This document shows, piece by piece, positions 53,601-63,300 of a stretch of DNA of 64,000 nt. A program made the translations under genes and the position numbers. The DNA lies in the NCBI GenBank assembly GCA_036389255.1, contig DASVQI010000006.1, positions 434,001-498,000 of the forward strand. Reading direction: 5' to 3'. A model generated the notes under the pieces. It saw nothing but the letters and a program-made list of their open reading frames with translations. It searched no databases and had not been told where the DNA came from. This DNA is from JACVRN01 sp036389255 (lineage in GTDB: Bacteria > Acidobacteriota > Blastocatellia > Pyrinomonadales > Pyrinomonadaceae). Each line of letters starts with the position of its first letter. Position 1 is the stretch's first letter.

Positions 53601-54370
53601 ATGGCGACCGCATACATGCCGTGATAGAGGTCACGGCGGTAAATAACGACGGCCGCACGATGGGATACACCACGCCGAGCGCGAACGCGCAGAAAAAGCT
53701 GGTCAAGGACGCGTTGCAGCGTGGAAACATTGACCCGCGCACTATCGGATACGTCGAAGCTCACGGGACAGGCACGATGATTGGCGACCCCATGGAGCTT
53801 CAGGCGCTGACCTCTACCTTCAGAGAATACACGCAGGAGAGAGAATTTTGCGGCGTCGGCAGCGTCAAAACCAATATCGGCCATCTACTGAGCGCGGCGG
53901 GAGTCGCCGGGCTGATGAAAGTGATTTTGTGCCTGCAACACCGGCAGTTGCCGCCCAGCCTGAATTGCGATACCCCCAACCCACGTTTCGCCTTTGAAAG
54001 CTCTCCGTTCTTTCTCGTCTCGCAGTTGACGCGCATGCCCCTGCGGCAGGGCGTGCTGCGGGCCAGCGTCAGCTCCTTCGGCTTTGGCGGAACCAACGCG
54101 CACGCCGTCCTGTGCGTCGCTCCCGGCGAAAACGGCGCTCCGGCTTCATTGTCTCAGTACGGCGACTACAGCCCGGTCAGACAACCACTGCCTCCCCCTG
54201 TCTTCAACAAGAAGCGTTTCTGGTTTGAGAAGAGAGAGGAGAATGACTATCCGGCGGATGAATTTATTGACCAGACACAACCGAAGGAGAGCCAGCCGGT
54301 ATCAGTCAGGGACATCGCGCCGGAGCCAAAATCCTCCCTGCTGGGCTTGAATTTCATAACCGTTCGCTGA
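47660..54370 (+). CDS. Trans-AT polyketide synthase, protein 1: LnmK-like AT/DC - ACP - KS1 - KR - ACP - KS2
   Basis: Multidomain synthase of 2236 residues that begins assembly of a polyketide. Residues 1-300 match the LnmK/Pnap_2097 double-hotdog family (GLSENWLFKELGDMHW; YDINGACLLYFASYP; ARDIFYFGNC), which in leinamycin synthesis loads methylmalonyl onto an ACP and decarboxylates it to propionyl. ACP1 has its phosphopantetheine Ser397 (GLDSLS). KS1 (about 474-910) has Cys643, HGTGT and NIGHL-type His. A KR (about 1130-1560; GGTGGIG, YSDYATAN) follows, ACP2 with Ser1630 (GVDSLL), then KS2 (about 1736-2155) with Cys1900 in TACSSS. No acyltransferase is present, so extender units must come from a separate AT. 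The tail has no recognised docking domain. The next gene starts 21 nt later and continues the same module. Confidence 0.93.
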   Translation: MTDKRDLNIHLPQMALGGLSENWLFKELGDMHWQMIGSDQGLPINEVCDTEGHRLLPVFSRIRIENTHPLRYFKENDSCKVAGDLARFDEKTFISDIELQSSNKVINAQLMTFFARKTHENALILSTLPLGDVAVSARQSEEHKAFYREFTQIKKGQAQRPDSLDHITLKNFKIALAQKELFSCTYELNPYYDINGACLLYFASYPPINDQCERLYFREMACSKTGKIAEEWCVDSSTLARDIFYFGNCRIDDSLLFQLDSCEFAKNYRVKISSSLFRQSDGMLIARIFTLKQLVNHENFNCLWDDEVSHKDSHVALPVDLRVYNSALIPAPSSDAAAAPAVVKPVESPTPDVREESSASDSTGLTEQLTRIMANVLEVISGEITPDTDLRAFGLDSLSIMTFATKGSEQLGLYINPSKIFQFFTIEDIARALEEEHPGELKHKATYQAKSAPVLEESPKPLDAHYQVKAVESDIAVIGIAGRFPGADSVHEFWENLVDGNDVITEIPLNRWDWRAYYGSPNEGKNRTNINRGGFLSDIRRFDHSFFKISPKEAELMDPQQRLFLEVAWEVFEDAGYDVTRMKNSLTGVFVGVCHNDYKALLREHLAETEAHESIATSFSIIPNRVSFYFGFQGPSIAVDTMCSSSLVAVDQAVQALRTGQCAQALVGGVNLICHPRQHLAYTRVGVLSPEGKCRTFDDGANGYVRGEGVCALLLKPLARAEQDGDNIYAVIKGIAANHGGPAQSLTAPNADAQSALLVRAYESSGIDPATVSYFEAHGTGTVLGDPIEVSGIQHAFDYLYKEWGHAAPERPHCGLGSVKTSIGHLEAAAGIAGMLKVILAMKHGVLPPTRNFHNLNRMINLAGSPFYIQSHAAAWERLKDAQGHSLPRRAGVSSFGMGGTNAHVVIEEHRGARAASTEKFKGDKPGQYLIILSAKTREALHQTGRNLSCFLERDPTVSLDAISYTLKVGRRAMEERAAFFTDSIDDCKRKLELLSDADRTGDELMLGHKSRPSEAISEERLRRLIREKDFVQLARVWVAGAEIDWSLLYSPEERPRKVSLPPYPFSRTQHWISGKAQRNEEDFLVKFWQVREAAYEQAAAQHMPGGKFLVLTNERNLSAASALFRNDPRVETIVIECADLSSEADDTLSLLAEQGKIGGVIDLSDLFDRGRSRSSDISCRVALLQQLIQRDRLPGLVCLHLTRGLQVFESAETTLAGAEIAGLYRMLGSEYGSVKSRTVDLDFAPDRIDELERIILRELSAGERETEVCYRDGIRYCAQLRFLSEDEKRHAASAGASPFSGLEQSAVVITGGTGGIGLRLAQHLVSRGARHLALLGRRPLPERGEWAALLKDSATDSALREKLATLVRLEEQGAKLHLHSGSLTAKSELAEFFEQVRQQAGTIGGVFHCAGLIKQSTAFINKSLRDFDEVCEPKVRGLEVLSEVLHDDPLGFFLLFSSISAAVPRLSVSYSDYATANSFMDYFAQYQASQGNTIYRSLQWPLWEATGMGRGIINSAGKLGFHNLQVEDALGLLESGLRMEEYPCQFPCVVDNERVNTRELLLAAPHDNAGAKPRAVRTRTPENGSRHETQPESAAQLLAWLTGVFARLLKMEPETMSPTASFYDFGVDSLLIAQLVQALEKELSIHLDPTALQQHPSLNELSLWLAENHRAATEALLAKNGSREKSAPSRGAAHTGGNRNGHESNGKGRVAVREDEVSVPALNVRETGFAAGMIPIAVIGMACRFPGADDPSTFWKNLMEGKSHVIELPASRWNAKALYSPHHQPGKSISKWGGFLKDIEYFDADYFGFDERTALHLDPLVRMTLEVSAGCFRDAGYSEHEVSSQNIGVFVGARSANYKDYLRPLAREAIVGINQNFIAAHVSHFFNLSGPNMVIDTACSSSLVSVHLACQSLMLNETEMALAGGVDLLLDEDPYLLLSEGKALSPSGLCRTFDEKADGFVPGEGAGMLLLKRLDKAMRDGDRIHAVIEVTAVNNDGRTMGYTTPSANAQKKLVKDALQRGNIDPRTIGYVEAHGTGTMIGDPMELQALTSTFREYTQEREFCGVGSVKTNIGHLLSAAGVAGLMKVILCLQHRQLPPSLNCDTPNPRFAFESSPFFLVSQLTRMPLRQGVLRASVSSFGFGGTNAHAVLCVAPGENGAPASLSQYGDYSPVRQPLPPPVFNKKRFWFEKREENDYPADEFIDQTQPKESQPVSVRDIAPEPKSSLLGLNFITVR

Positions 54371-54391
54371 GGTGACATAGAGGGTGAGCAA

Positions 54392-57300
54392 GTGGATAAC
54401 TTTCGTGAAATCCAGTGTCAGATAGATTTGGGTTTTGAGAATCCGATTGTTCGTCACCATCGCGTTCACGACGTCCGAACCATGCCCGGCGTCACCTTTC
54501 TGGACATTCTCTATAGAATTCTGCGGGCGCGAAATATCAACCTAGAAGAAGCAGAGTTCCGCAACATCCTCTTTGTAGAGCCTGTGGTAGCCACCACGGA
54601 GTTCGACCGGGAAATGCATGTCGAACTGGTCTGGCAATCCTCTTATTATCAGGTGCTGGCGAAGAGCAGAAAAGTCAAGAACGGAAAAATCCTGAGCGAC
54701 GAATGGACGCGACACCTCGAAGCCAGACTCTATATTGACAGCCCTCTTGCCGCTCCGACTCTCAGGATAGAAGAGGCCAAACGCCGTAGCTTGCGCCAAT
54801 CGGATGTCGAAGAAGTCTACGCGCGCGGTCGCTCCGTAGAGATTCAGCACGACGAGTTCATGAAATGCCACGGCGTTATTTATCACCGCGAAGGCGGGCT
54901 GCTGGCAGAGCTTTCTCTGAGCGACGAAGCGCGCGCGCACCTAGAAGACTTTTATCTTCATCCCGCTATGCTCGACTCTTCGACGATGCAGAGTTACGCC
55001 TTCGTCTTTGAAGGAATCAACAGTGACCTGCGCCCGTTGATTCCCATGCACATAGGCTCCTTCCGGGCGCTCGGCCCGTTGGGCGACGCCTGTGTCGTGA
55101 ACCTGAGCCGAACCGGGGAAACAAGAGAGCAGAGCGATGTCGTCTATCTGGATATAGACCTGCATGACCTGAACGGCAAATTGGTCGCACGGTTCCAGAA
55201 GCTCTCAATGAAAAGGGTGCGCTCCAAAGAATTGATTACGCGCCTGACGCTTGAGAATAGCGGGCGAGCCGCAGACTCCTCATCCTTCGCTGTCATTCCG
55301 AAGTCGGAACCATCGCCGCCGTCCAAGCCTGCGGGCGATGTGTCGTCAGCGCGTCAACCGGCTACGCGGCTTCAGGCGATTGAAGGCGAGGTGATTCGAG
55401 CCATACGTGAATCGCTCGGGGACGGTTCTTATCCTGTTGATCCGCAACGCGGCTTCTACGATTTGGGGTTGGAGTCCACGCACCTCCTTCAACTCGTTCG
55501 CACGCTGGAAGAGAAGTGGAAAATCGAGCTTTATCCCACACTGCTTTTTGAATACAACACGGTCGAAAGCCTCGCGGAGTATCTGAACGAAAAGGTGGTC
55601 GAGCTTGAGCCCGTGCGCGAGGTCGCCGCTCCTGTGACGAGCGCGACGGAGCAGCAGGGCGAGACTCTCTATTTTACAGGGCTGTGGGAAAGCGAGCCTG
55701 ATGTTTACGCGACCGTCGGCGAGGGCGAAGATGACGGCAACGTCCTGCTCTTTGAGCACCACGCGCCAGGCTTCGAGGACTTTAGCAAGCTCGCTCGCAC
55801 GTCGAAGCCGAACGGCGCAGTCGTGCTAGTGCAGCCGGGCGAGGCGTTCCAGCAAATTGACTTTAACCATTATCGAATCAGGCCGGGCGCGCGTGAGGAT
55901 TACACGCGGCTGCTGTCCGCGATGATGCAGAGCGGGATGCCGCCGCAGAAGATTGTTCACCTGTGGCCTCGCGTCAGCGAAGCGACGCCGCCGGACGAGC
56001 TACCGGCCGTGATGGAGAGCGGTTGCGAGGCCGTTTTTTATCTCACTCAAGCGCTCATGAGCGAGCGAAGTCTGGGGCGCGTCTCCTTTCTGGACGTGCA
56101 TTTTTCAGGCGGGAGCGGGTTGATTTCAACGGCGGCGGGGATGGTCGGGTTTGCGAAAACAATCCGGCTGGAAAATCCGCGCTTCTTCTACAAGGTGGCC
56201 GAACTGCGCAGCCCTTCGGGACGCACGGATGAATGGCCGTCGAACCGGCTCATGAGCATGTTCGCGCGAGAGCTGCGCGACGAGCGCGAGACGTGGGTGC
56301 GGTACGAGGACGGGCGCAGGCTGGTGCGCCGGTATAGAGAACTTGTGCCGGACAAGGATTTCAAACTTTCGACGGGAACGGAGTCGGGAGCGCCGCCGCC
56401 ATTGCGCGAGCGCGGAGTTTATCTCATCAGTGGCGGTAACGGGGGCCTCGGACGTATCTTCGCCGCGTGGCTCGCGAAAACGACACGCGCTCGACTGGTG
56501 CTGTTCGGGCGCTCCGGGCTCAGCGCGCAAGTGCAAGCCGACCTGCGGCAACTGGAAGAGATGGGAGCGGAAGTGCTCTACGTGCAGGCCGACGTGGCAC
56601 ATCGCAGTGATGTCGCCCGGCTCGTGCAACAGGCCAAGAGCAGATTCGGACAGATTAACGGTGTCATTCATTCAGCAGGTGTGCTTTCGGATTCCCTCAT
56701 TTTTGAAAAGAGTTCCGCAGACCTCAGCCGCGTCTTTGCTCCGAAGATGCGAGGGCTGGTCAATCTGGACGAAGCGACCAGAGATGAGCGACTAGATTTC
56801 TTTGTGCTCTTCTCGTCGGTCACGGGCGTAATCGGAAACGTAGGACAGACGGATTACGCCATCGCCAACGGTTTCATGAATGCCTATGCAGACTTCAGAG
56901 AAGCTCTGCGAGCGGGCGGGAAATGCGCCGGTCAAACTGTCTCCATCTGCTGGCCTTTGTGGCACGACGGCGGGATGCAGGTTGATTCCTCCACGCTTGA
57001 ATATTTCCGTCAACAGGGACAGATTCCGCTTCCGAATCAAGCCGGAACCGGGGCGTTCCTTTTAGCCCGCAAGCAGTCGAACCCGGAACTGATTGTCTTT
57101 CACGGAGAGCGGGAAAAAATAGTGCGCTCGATAGCCACGCGCGACCCCAAGCTCGACCTCCCGCAGCAATCGTTTGCTGCTCACGTAGGCGGCGAAAAAG
57201 TTGCAGTCGCGGAGCCCGCCGCGGCCTCCGGCGACATCGCCATCATAGGTCTTGCGGGTCAGTATCCGATGGCGCAGGACTTGGAGCAATTCTGGCAGAA

Positions 57301-60300
57301 CTTAATCGAAGGGCGCGATTGCATCACAGAAATCCCTGCCTCGCGCTGGTCGCACGAAGAGTTCTTCGATGCTGAGAAGCATAAGCCGGGCAAGTCCTAT
57401 AGTCGCTGGGGCGGCTTTCTGGAAGATGCAGACCGCTTCGACCCGCACTTTTTTCAGATTACTCCGCGCGAGGCCGCATCCATGGATCCACAGGAACGCC
57501 TGTTCATGGAGACGGTCTGGCACACGATGGAAGATGCCGGGTACACGCGGGCGGGGCTCACCGGCTCTACGGTCGGCGTCTTCGTCGGCGTGATGTTCAA
57601 TCAATACCAGATGTATGGCCCCGGCCTCTCGCCCGAAGAGCAGTTAATGGTTCCGACCTCGTTCTCTTCGTCAGTTGCCAATCGTGTCTCTTACTTCTTT
57701 GATTTCCGTGGGCCGAGTCTGGCTCTGGATACGATGTGTTCCTCATCGCTGACGGCGATTCATCTGGCCTGCGAGAGTCTTCGCAGGGGGGACTGCGAAC
57801 TGGCCTTCGCCGGAGGCGTGAACGTTTCCGCGCACCCCTACAAGTACATCTACCTGAGCCAAGCGACCTTTCTCTCTAGCGACGGACGATGCCGCAGTTT
57901 CGGCGCGGGCGGAGACGGTTACGTGCCGGGCGAGGGCGTCGGCGCTGTGTTGTTGAAGCCGCTTGAGCGGGCTGTGGCCGACCGTGACCGGATTTATGGA
58001 GTCGTGAAGGGCAGCTCAATCAATCATGGCGGGCGCTCGGGCGGCTACACCGTGCCGAATCAGGTGGCGCAGGCGAATCTGATTCGCAAAGCGTTCGAGC
58101 GCGCAGGAGTGAATCCGGAAACCATCAGCTATCTGGAAGCGCACGGCACAGGAACCTCGCTCGGTGACCCCATCGAGATGGCCGGGCTTGAGAAAGTGTT
58201 CGGCTCGCTGAATGACGGGCGCGAGGCATGCCCCATCGGCTCCGTGAAGTCCAACATCGGACATTTGGAGCCCGCCGCAGGGATTGCCGGAGTGACCAAG
58301 GTGCTGTTGCAAATGAAGCATAAAACGTTGGTGCCGTCGCTTCATTCAACTCCGCCCAACCCGGCCGTCAATTGGGCCAAGCTTCCGTTCCGTGTGCAAA
58401 CTGAAGTGGCCGCGTGGAATCGTCCCGCCTCACTCGCTGGCGGGGTCGAGCGCATCCTGCCGCTCCGTTCGGGAGTCAGCGCATTCGGGGCTGGCGGGTC
58501 GAACGCGCACGTAATTCTGGAAGAGTACGTTTCTACTGAATCGGGCTCCGACTATTCAACCGCGCCGTTTGTGGTTCTCCTCTCAGCCAAGAAGGAAGAG
58601 AACCTGCTTCAGTTGGCCGAAAGGTATCTGGAATTTCTTGAACGGGAAGCGACCGCAGAGTCGGGCGCAGGGACAGCCAGCGCTCAGTTGAAAGCCCGGT
58701 TGCTGGACGAGCTGTCAGGCATCGCGTCCGAACTATTCGGGCTAGACCGGCGCGAACTCGACCCCGCATCGGGCATGGAAGAATGGGGACTGGATTCCGC
58801 AGACGCGCAACTCTTCGCGCAAAAAATCGGTGAACGCTACCAGCTTGACGAATTCGCTCCGCCGCTCGACATGAGCACCTCTATGAACGAGCTTGCGGAG
58901 CGCTTGCTACGTGAACTCCCCCGGCAGGGGGCCGCCGCGCAATTGAGCGGCGACGAGACTTTGAAGCTGGCCCGGATTGCCTACACGACGCAGGTCGGGC
59001 GCGAGCCGATGGAAGAACGACTCGCGCTGGTCGTTTCCGATGTCGCGGAACTGCGTGAAAGCCTGACCGCTTTTGTCAATGGAAACAGGAGCGACGGACG
59101 GCTGTACCGGGGAACCGTCAAGCAAAAGGGGCGCGTTGCCACGGACGAAACCGAACTTGCCTTGCGCAACAGGAATCTGGATTTGCTTGCTCGGCTCTGG
59201 GCCAGTGGCATCAACCCGGATTGGCGGTCGTTGTACGGCGACAACCCTCCGGAACGTGTAGCCCTGCCGCTCTATCCCTTCACGCGCCAGCGTTGCTGGG
59301 TGAAGACCGCTCCCGAAAGACTCCTTTTGAGTTCCGACGCCAGGGCCGCCGTCGCGGAAAATCTTCAGCCGGAAGAGAAGGCTTTTTCCGCTTCCGGGCA
59401 GAGGACGAGCGACGTGCGCGATGTGGCTGCGGCGGGTTCGGGAGAACTGGATTTTCCGGCTGAAGACTTTCTTTACACGCCACAATGGTCTCCGGCTCCT
59501 CTCGCTTTACCGGGAGAAATGGCGCGGGAAGATGTCTCCAAAACGGTCGTTATTCTCTACACGACGACGGGGCAGCTACTGGCAAACGCCCTTGCCGCGA
59601 CCCATGCCGGACGCGAAATCTTTTTTATCGAATTAGGGAGAGAGACGCGCCGCAGGGCAAACAATCATTGGGAAGTGGACACGAGCGACGCGGACGCTTT
59701 CAAAGCCCTTCGCGCAGCTCTCCCCGAACCGGGGTTGATCTACTTTATGGGCGGGCTCCTAGACACCTCTAACACAGAGGAGATGATTGAAACGGAGCTG
59801 CTCGCGCGCGAGGAAGAGAACGGAATCCTGTCGCTGTTTCGCTTTGCCAAAGAACTGATTAATCAATCGGCCGCTCGCGGCGCGTTGAGCTGGAAGATTA
59901 TCACGAACGATGTCTGGCCTGTGGCCGACGCGGAAGTGTTGAATCCTTATGCGGCGGGGTTGTCGGGGCTGGCGCGCGTATTCGAGAGCGAGTACCCGCA
60001 ATGGGCCGTGCCTGTAATTGACCTCGGACTGGGCGGCGTGGTCAGGGAAGTCACGGAAGCTCAGTGGCGCGAGCTCGCCGCATGGATAGTCGCTGAGCCG
60101 TCAGTGCGCGGGGCACGGATTGCGCGCCGTCGCCAAATCCGTTACCGCGAGACTTTGTATCCTTTATCCCTGCCCGCAGCCGCCGGGGCGAGGCTGCGCG
60201 AGGGGGGCGTGTTCATGCTCATAGGCGGCGCGGGAGGCATCGGTCTGGAAATCGCCTCTTTCATGGTTCGCCGTCACGGAGCGCGCGTGGCTCTGGTGGG

Positions 60301-63300
60301 CAGGAGCGCCATGGACGCGCAGAAGGAGCAGAACATAGCCGCGATTGATAGTGAAGGCTCGCACGTGGCCTATTTTCAGGCCGACGCTCTTTCCGCGCAC
60401 AGCCTGCGCCGCGCGGTAGAGCAGGTTCGGGAGCGGTTCGGAGCAATCCACGGTGTGATTCACTCTGCGCTCGTACAAAACGACGGCTCAGTGAAGAACA
60501 TGGAGGAACGGCTGTTCCGCCAGAGCGTGGCGACGAAATCCCGTATCTCCGTCGTCCTGCATGAAGTCTTCAAACACGAGCCTCTGGACTTTCTGCTCTT
60601 CTTCTCCTCCGTCCAGTCTTTTCTGGGCGATGCCGGTCTGGGGAATTACGCGGCCGGGTGCGCGTTCGAGGACGCTTACGCGCATTACCTTAGCCGCAGG
60701 CTCTCTTTCCCCGTTCGCACATTCAACTGGGGATACTGGGGAACAGTCGGAGCCGTCGCTACAGATTATTACCGCGAGAAGATGGCGCGCGCCGGATTCG
60801 GCAGCGTTACTCCGCAGGCCGCGTGGGAAGCAATCAGGCGTGGCCTGCACTCGCCTACGGTTCAGGTGGTTCCGATGCCCGGCGACCGGCACCTCTTGCA
60901 GCGAATGGGCGTAGATTTTGGGACGAAACTAGTCTTTCTGCCCGAAGCGTCTCTGCCCTCCGCCGGACGACTGGAATCAGAGCTTCTGCCAAGCGACGAA
61001 TCGCTCAAGACTGTCGCTTCCTTCAATTTCGTTGACCGCGAAATGGGCAAGATTGCGGCGGGCTGGCTCCTCATGATTTTCCGTGAGGCGGGCATCTTTC
61101 TACAGCCCGAAGAGTCGCTCGAACGCGAGACGATAGCCCGGCGTCTTCGGGTCGTGCCCAGATACGAGCGGCTGCTGGACGAGCTGCTGAACATTCTCTC
61201 TCGCTCCGGATTGGTGAGGGAGCAAGACGGCCGTTACTCTCTGGCCGCGCACATTCGGGAAGACGCTGCGGTGAAGAAGGAAGAGTTGGTGCGGGACATG
61301 AACGCGCTGGCCGGGCAGCACACGGACGTTGCCGTGTTCATGAACCTGCTCTCCTTAATCCTTCCGCGTTATGGAGAAATCCTTCGCGGAGAACTGCTGG
61401 CGACCGACTTGTTGTTCTCCGGCTCATCAACCTCGCTCATGGAGGGAGTCTACAAAGGAAACACTATAAGCGATTTCTATAACGACCTGACCGCCTCCTG
61501 TGTCCATAGCTATGTCACCGAACAGATACCGCGCCTCAGAGCGGATGAGAAAATCAGGATTCTGGAAGTTGGGTCGGGAACGGGCGGAGCCGCCGCCAGC
61601 ATTTTGAGAAAAATCGGGAAATACGGCGACAAACTGGAATACGCTTACACAGACCTCTCCGTGACCTTCCTTGAGCACGGCAAGCAACAGTTCGGCTTAC
61701 ATTATCCCTTCATGGTCTTCAAGCGGCTGGACGCGGAAAAGGACTTTCAGAGACAGGGCTTTGAGTTTGGAGGCTATGATTTGGTAGTCGCCGCCAACGT
61801 CCTGCACGTATCGAGCGACATACGCAGGACGCTGGTCAATATCAAATCTACTGTGCGAGCGGGCGGGTGGGTCGTCCTCAACGAGTTGACCTCCGTGACG
61901 ACACAGGCCGCCATGACTTACGGGCTGTTGGATGGTTGGTGGCGCTACGATGATGCGGAGCGCCGTTTACACAATTCGCCTCTGCTGGACTTGGCCGGAT
62001 GGCGGCAGTTGTTGGAAGAGACAGGTTATCACGGCTTCGTCTCCCTCCCGGCTGCTCATCAAACGGAGAAGAATTACCAGCATGTGATTGTCGCGCAGAG
62101 CGACGGCGGTTGTTTCGTTCAGAACGAAGCTCTCACCGTCGCAGCAGAGAAAGCGGCTGAGCCGACTCACGCCGCGCAGGTTCTCACAACAGAGCGAGAC
62201 GGGCACGCGGAACCGCCCGCGCGCGTGGCTGCGCCTCGGCCGCCGGAGGATGCCCCGGCCGCTTCAATCACCGCGCCGGTTGTCGAAGAGATTGACGAAC
62301 AACATCTGTTGCGCCTCTTCGAGCGAGAGATTCTGCAACTCACATCTTCCACCTCCGGCATCGCGCTGGAAGAGTTAGACCCTGATGAAGAGTTGAATGT
62401 CTTCGGATTCGACTCCATCAGTTTCAGCCTCTTGAGCGACAGGCTGAACAAGCAATACGGCTTCAACGTGACGCCGACGATTTTCTATGAGACGCCCACG
62501 CTCGGCGCGTTGATACGCAGGCTGCACGGCGAGTACCTGCCCACCCTGAAGGAGCATTACGGCGACCGAGCAAAGGCGGCCGTGAAATCTGTTGCGCCCG
62601 ACGCGACTCAAGGCGAGGCTATGGTCGAAGCGATGGTCGAAGCCAGACCCGCATCGCCACCAGCAAATGCTACTCCCGCGCCGCTCCCGGTCAGGCAAGC
62701 GGCCGTGCAGGACGCGCGCGAGCCGATAGCGATTATCGGTATCGCGGGGATTCTGCCGCAGTCCGCCGACTTGGAAGAATTTTGGCAGCACTTAATCAAC
62801 GGCAAAGACCTGATTACGGAGGTTCCGCCCGACCGATGGAAGTGGAGTGAGGTGGGACAGGCCTTCAAAGGCCCGGCTGCCGGTCTTAACTTGCGTTGGG
62901 GTGGATTCATTAATGAAGTTGACAGGTTCGACCCGCTCTTCTTCGGCATCTCTCCGCGCGAAGCGGAAAACATGGATCCGCAACAACGCCTCTTTCTACA
63001 GACGGTCTGGAGCGCTCTGGAAGACGCAGGGATAGCGCCCGGAAGCTTGGCCGGGAGCGACACGGGCTTGTTCGTAGGCGTCGGGTCTAGTGATTATCAG
63101 GAACTGCAAGATGTGGCCGGGATAGAGATAGATGCTTACGGGGCGACGGCCAACGCTCACTCGATTCTGGTCAACCGCATCTCCTACCTGCTCAACCTGC
63201 ACGGGCCGAGCGAGCCGGTCAACACCGGCTGTTCGAGTTCTCTGGTGGCCCTGCACCGCGCCGTCTCAGCTATAGAGAACGGTGAGTGCGAGCTGACTAT

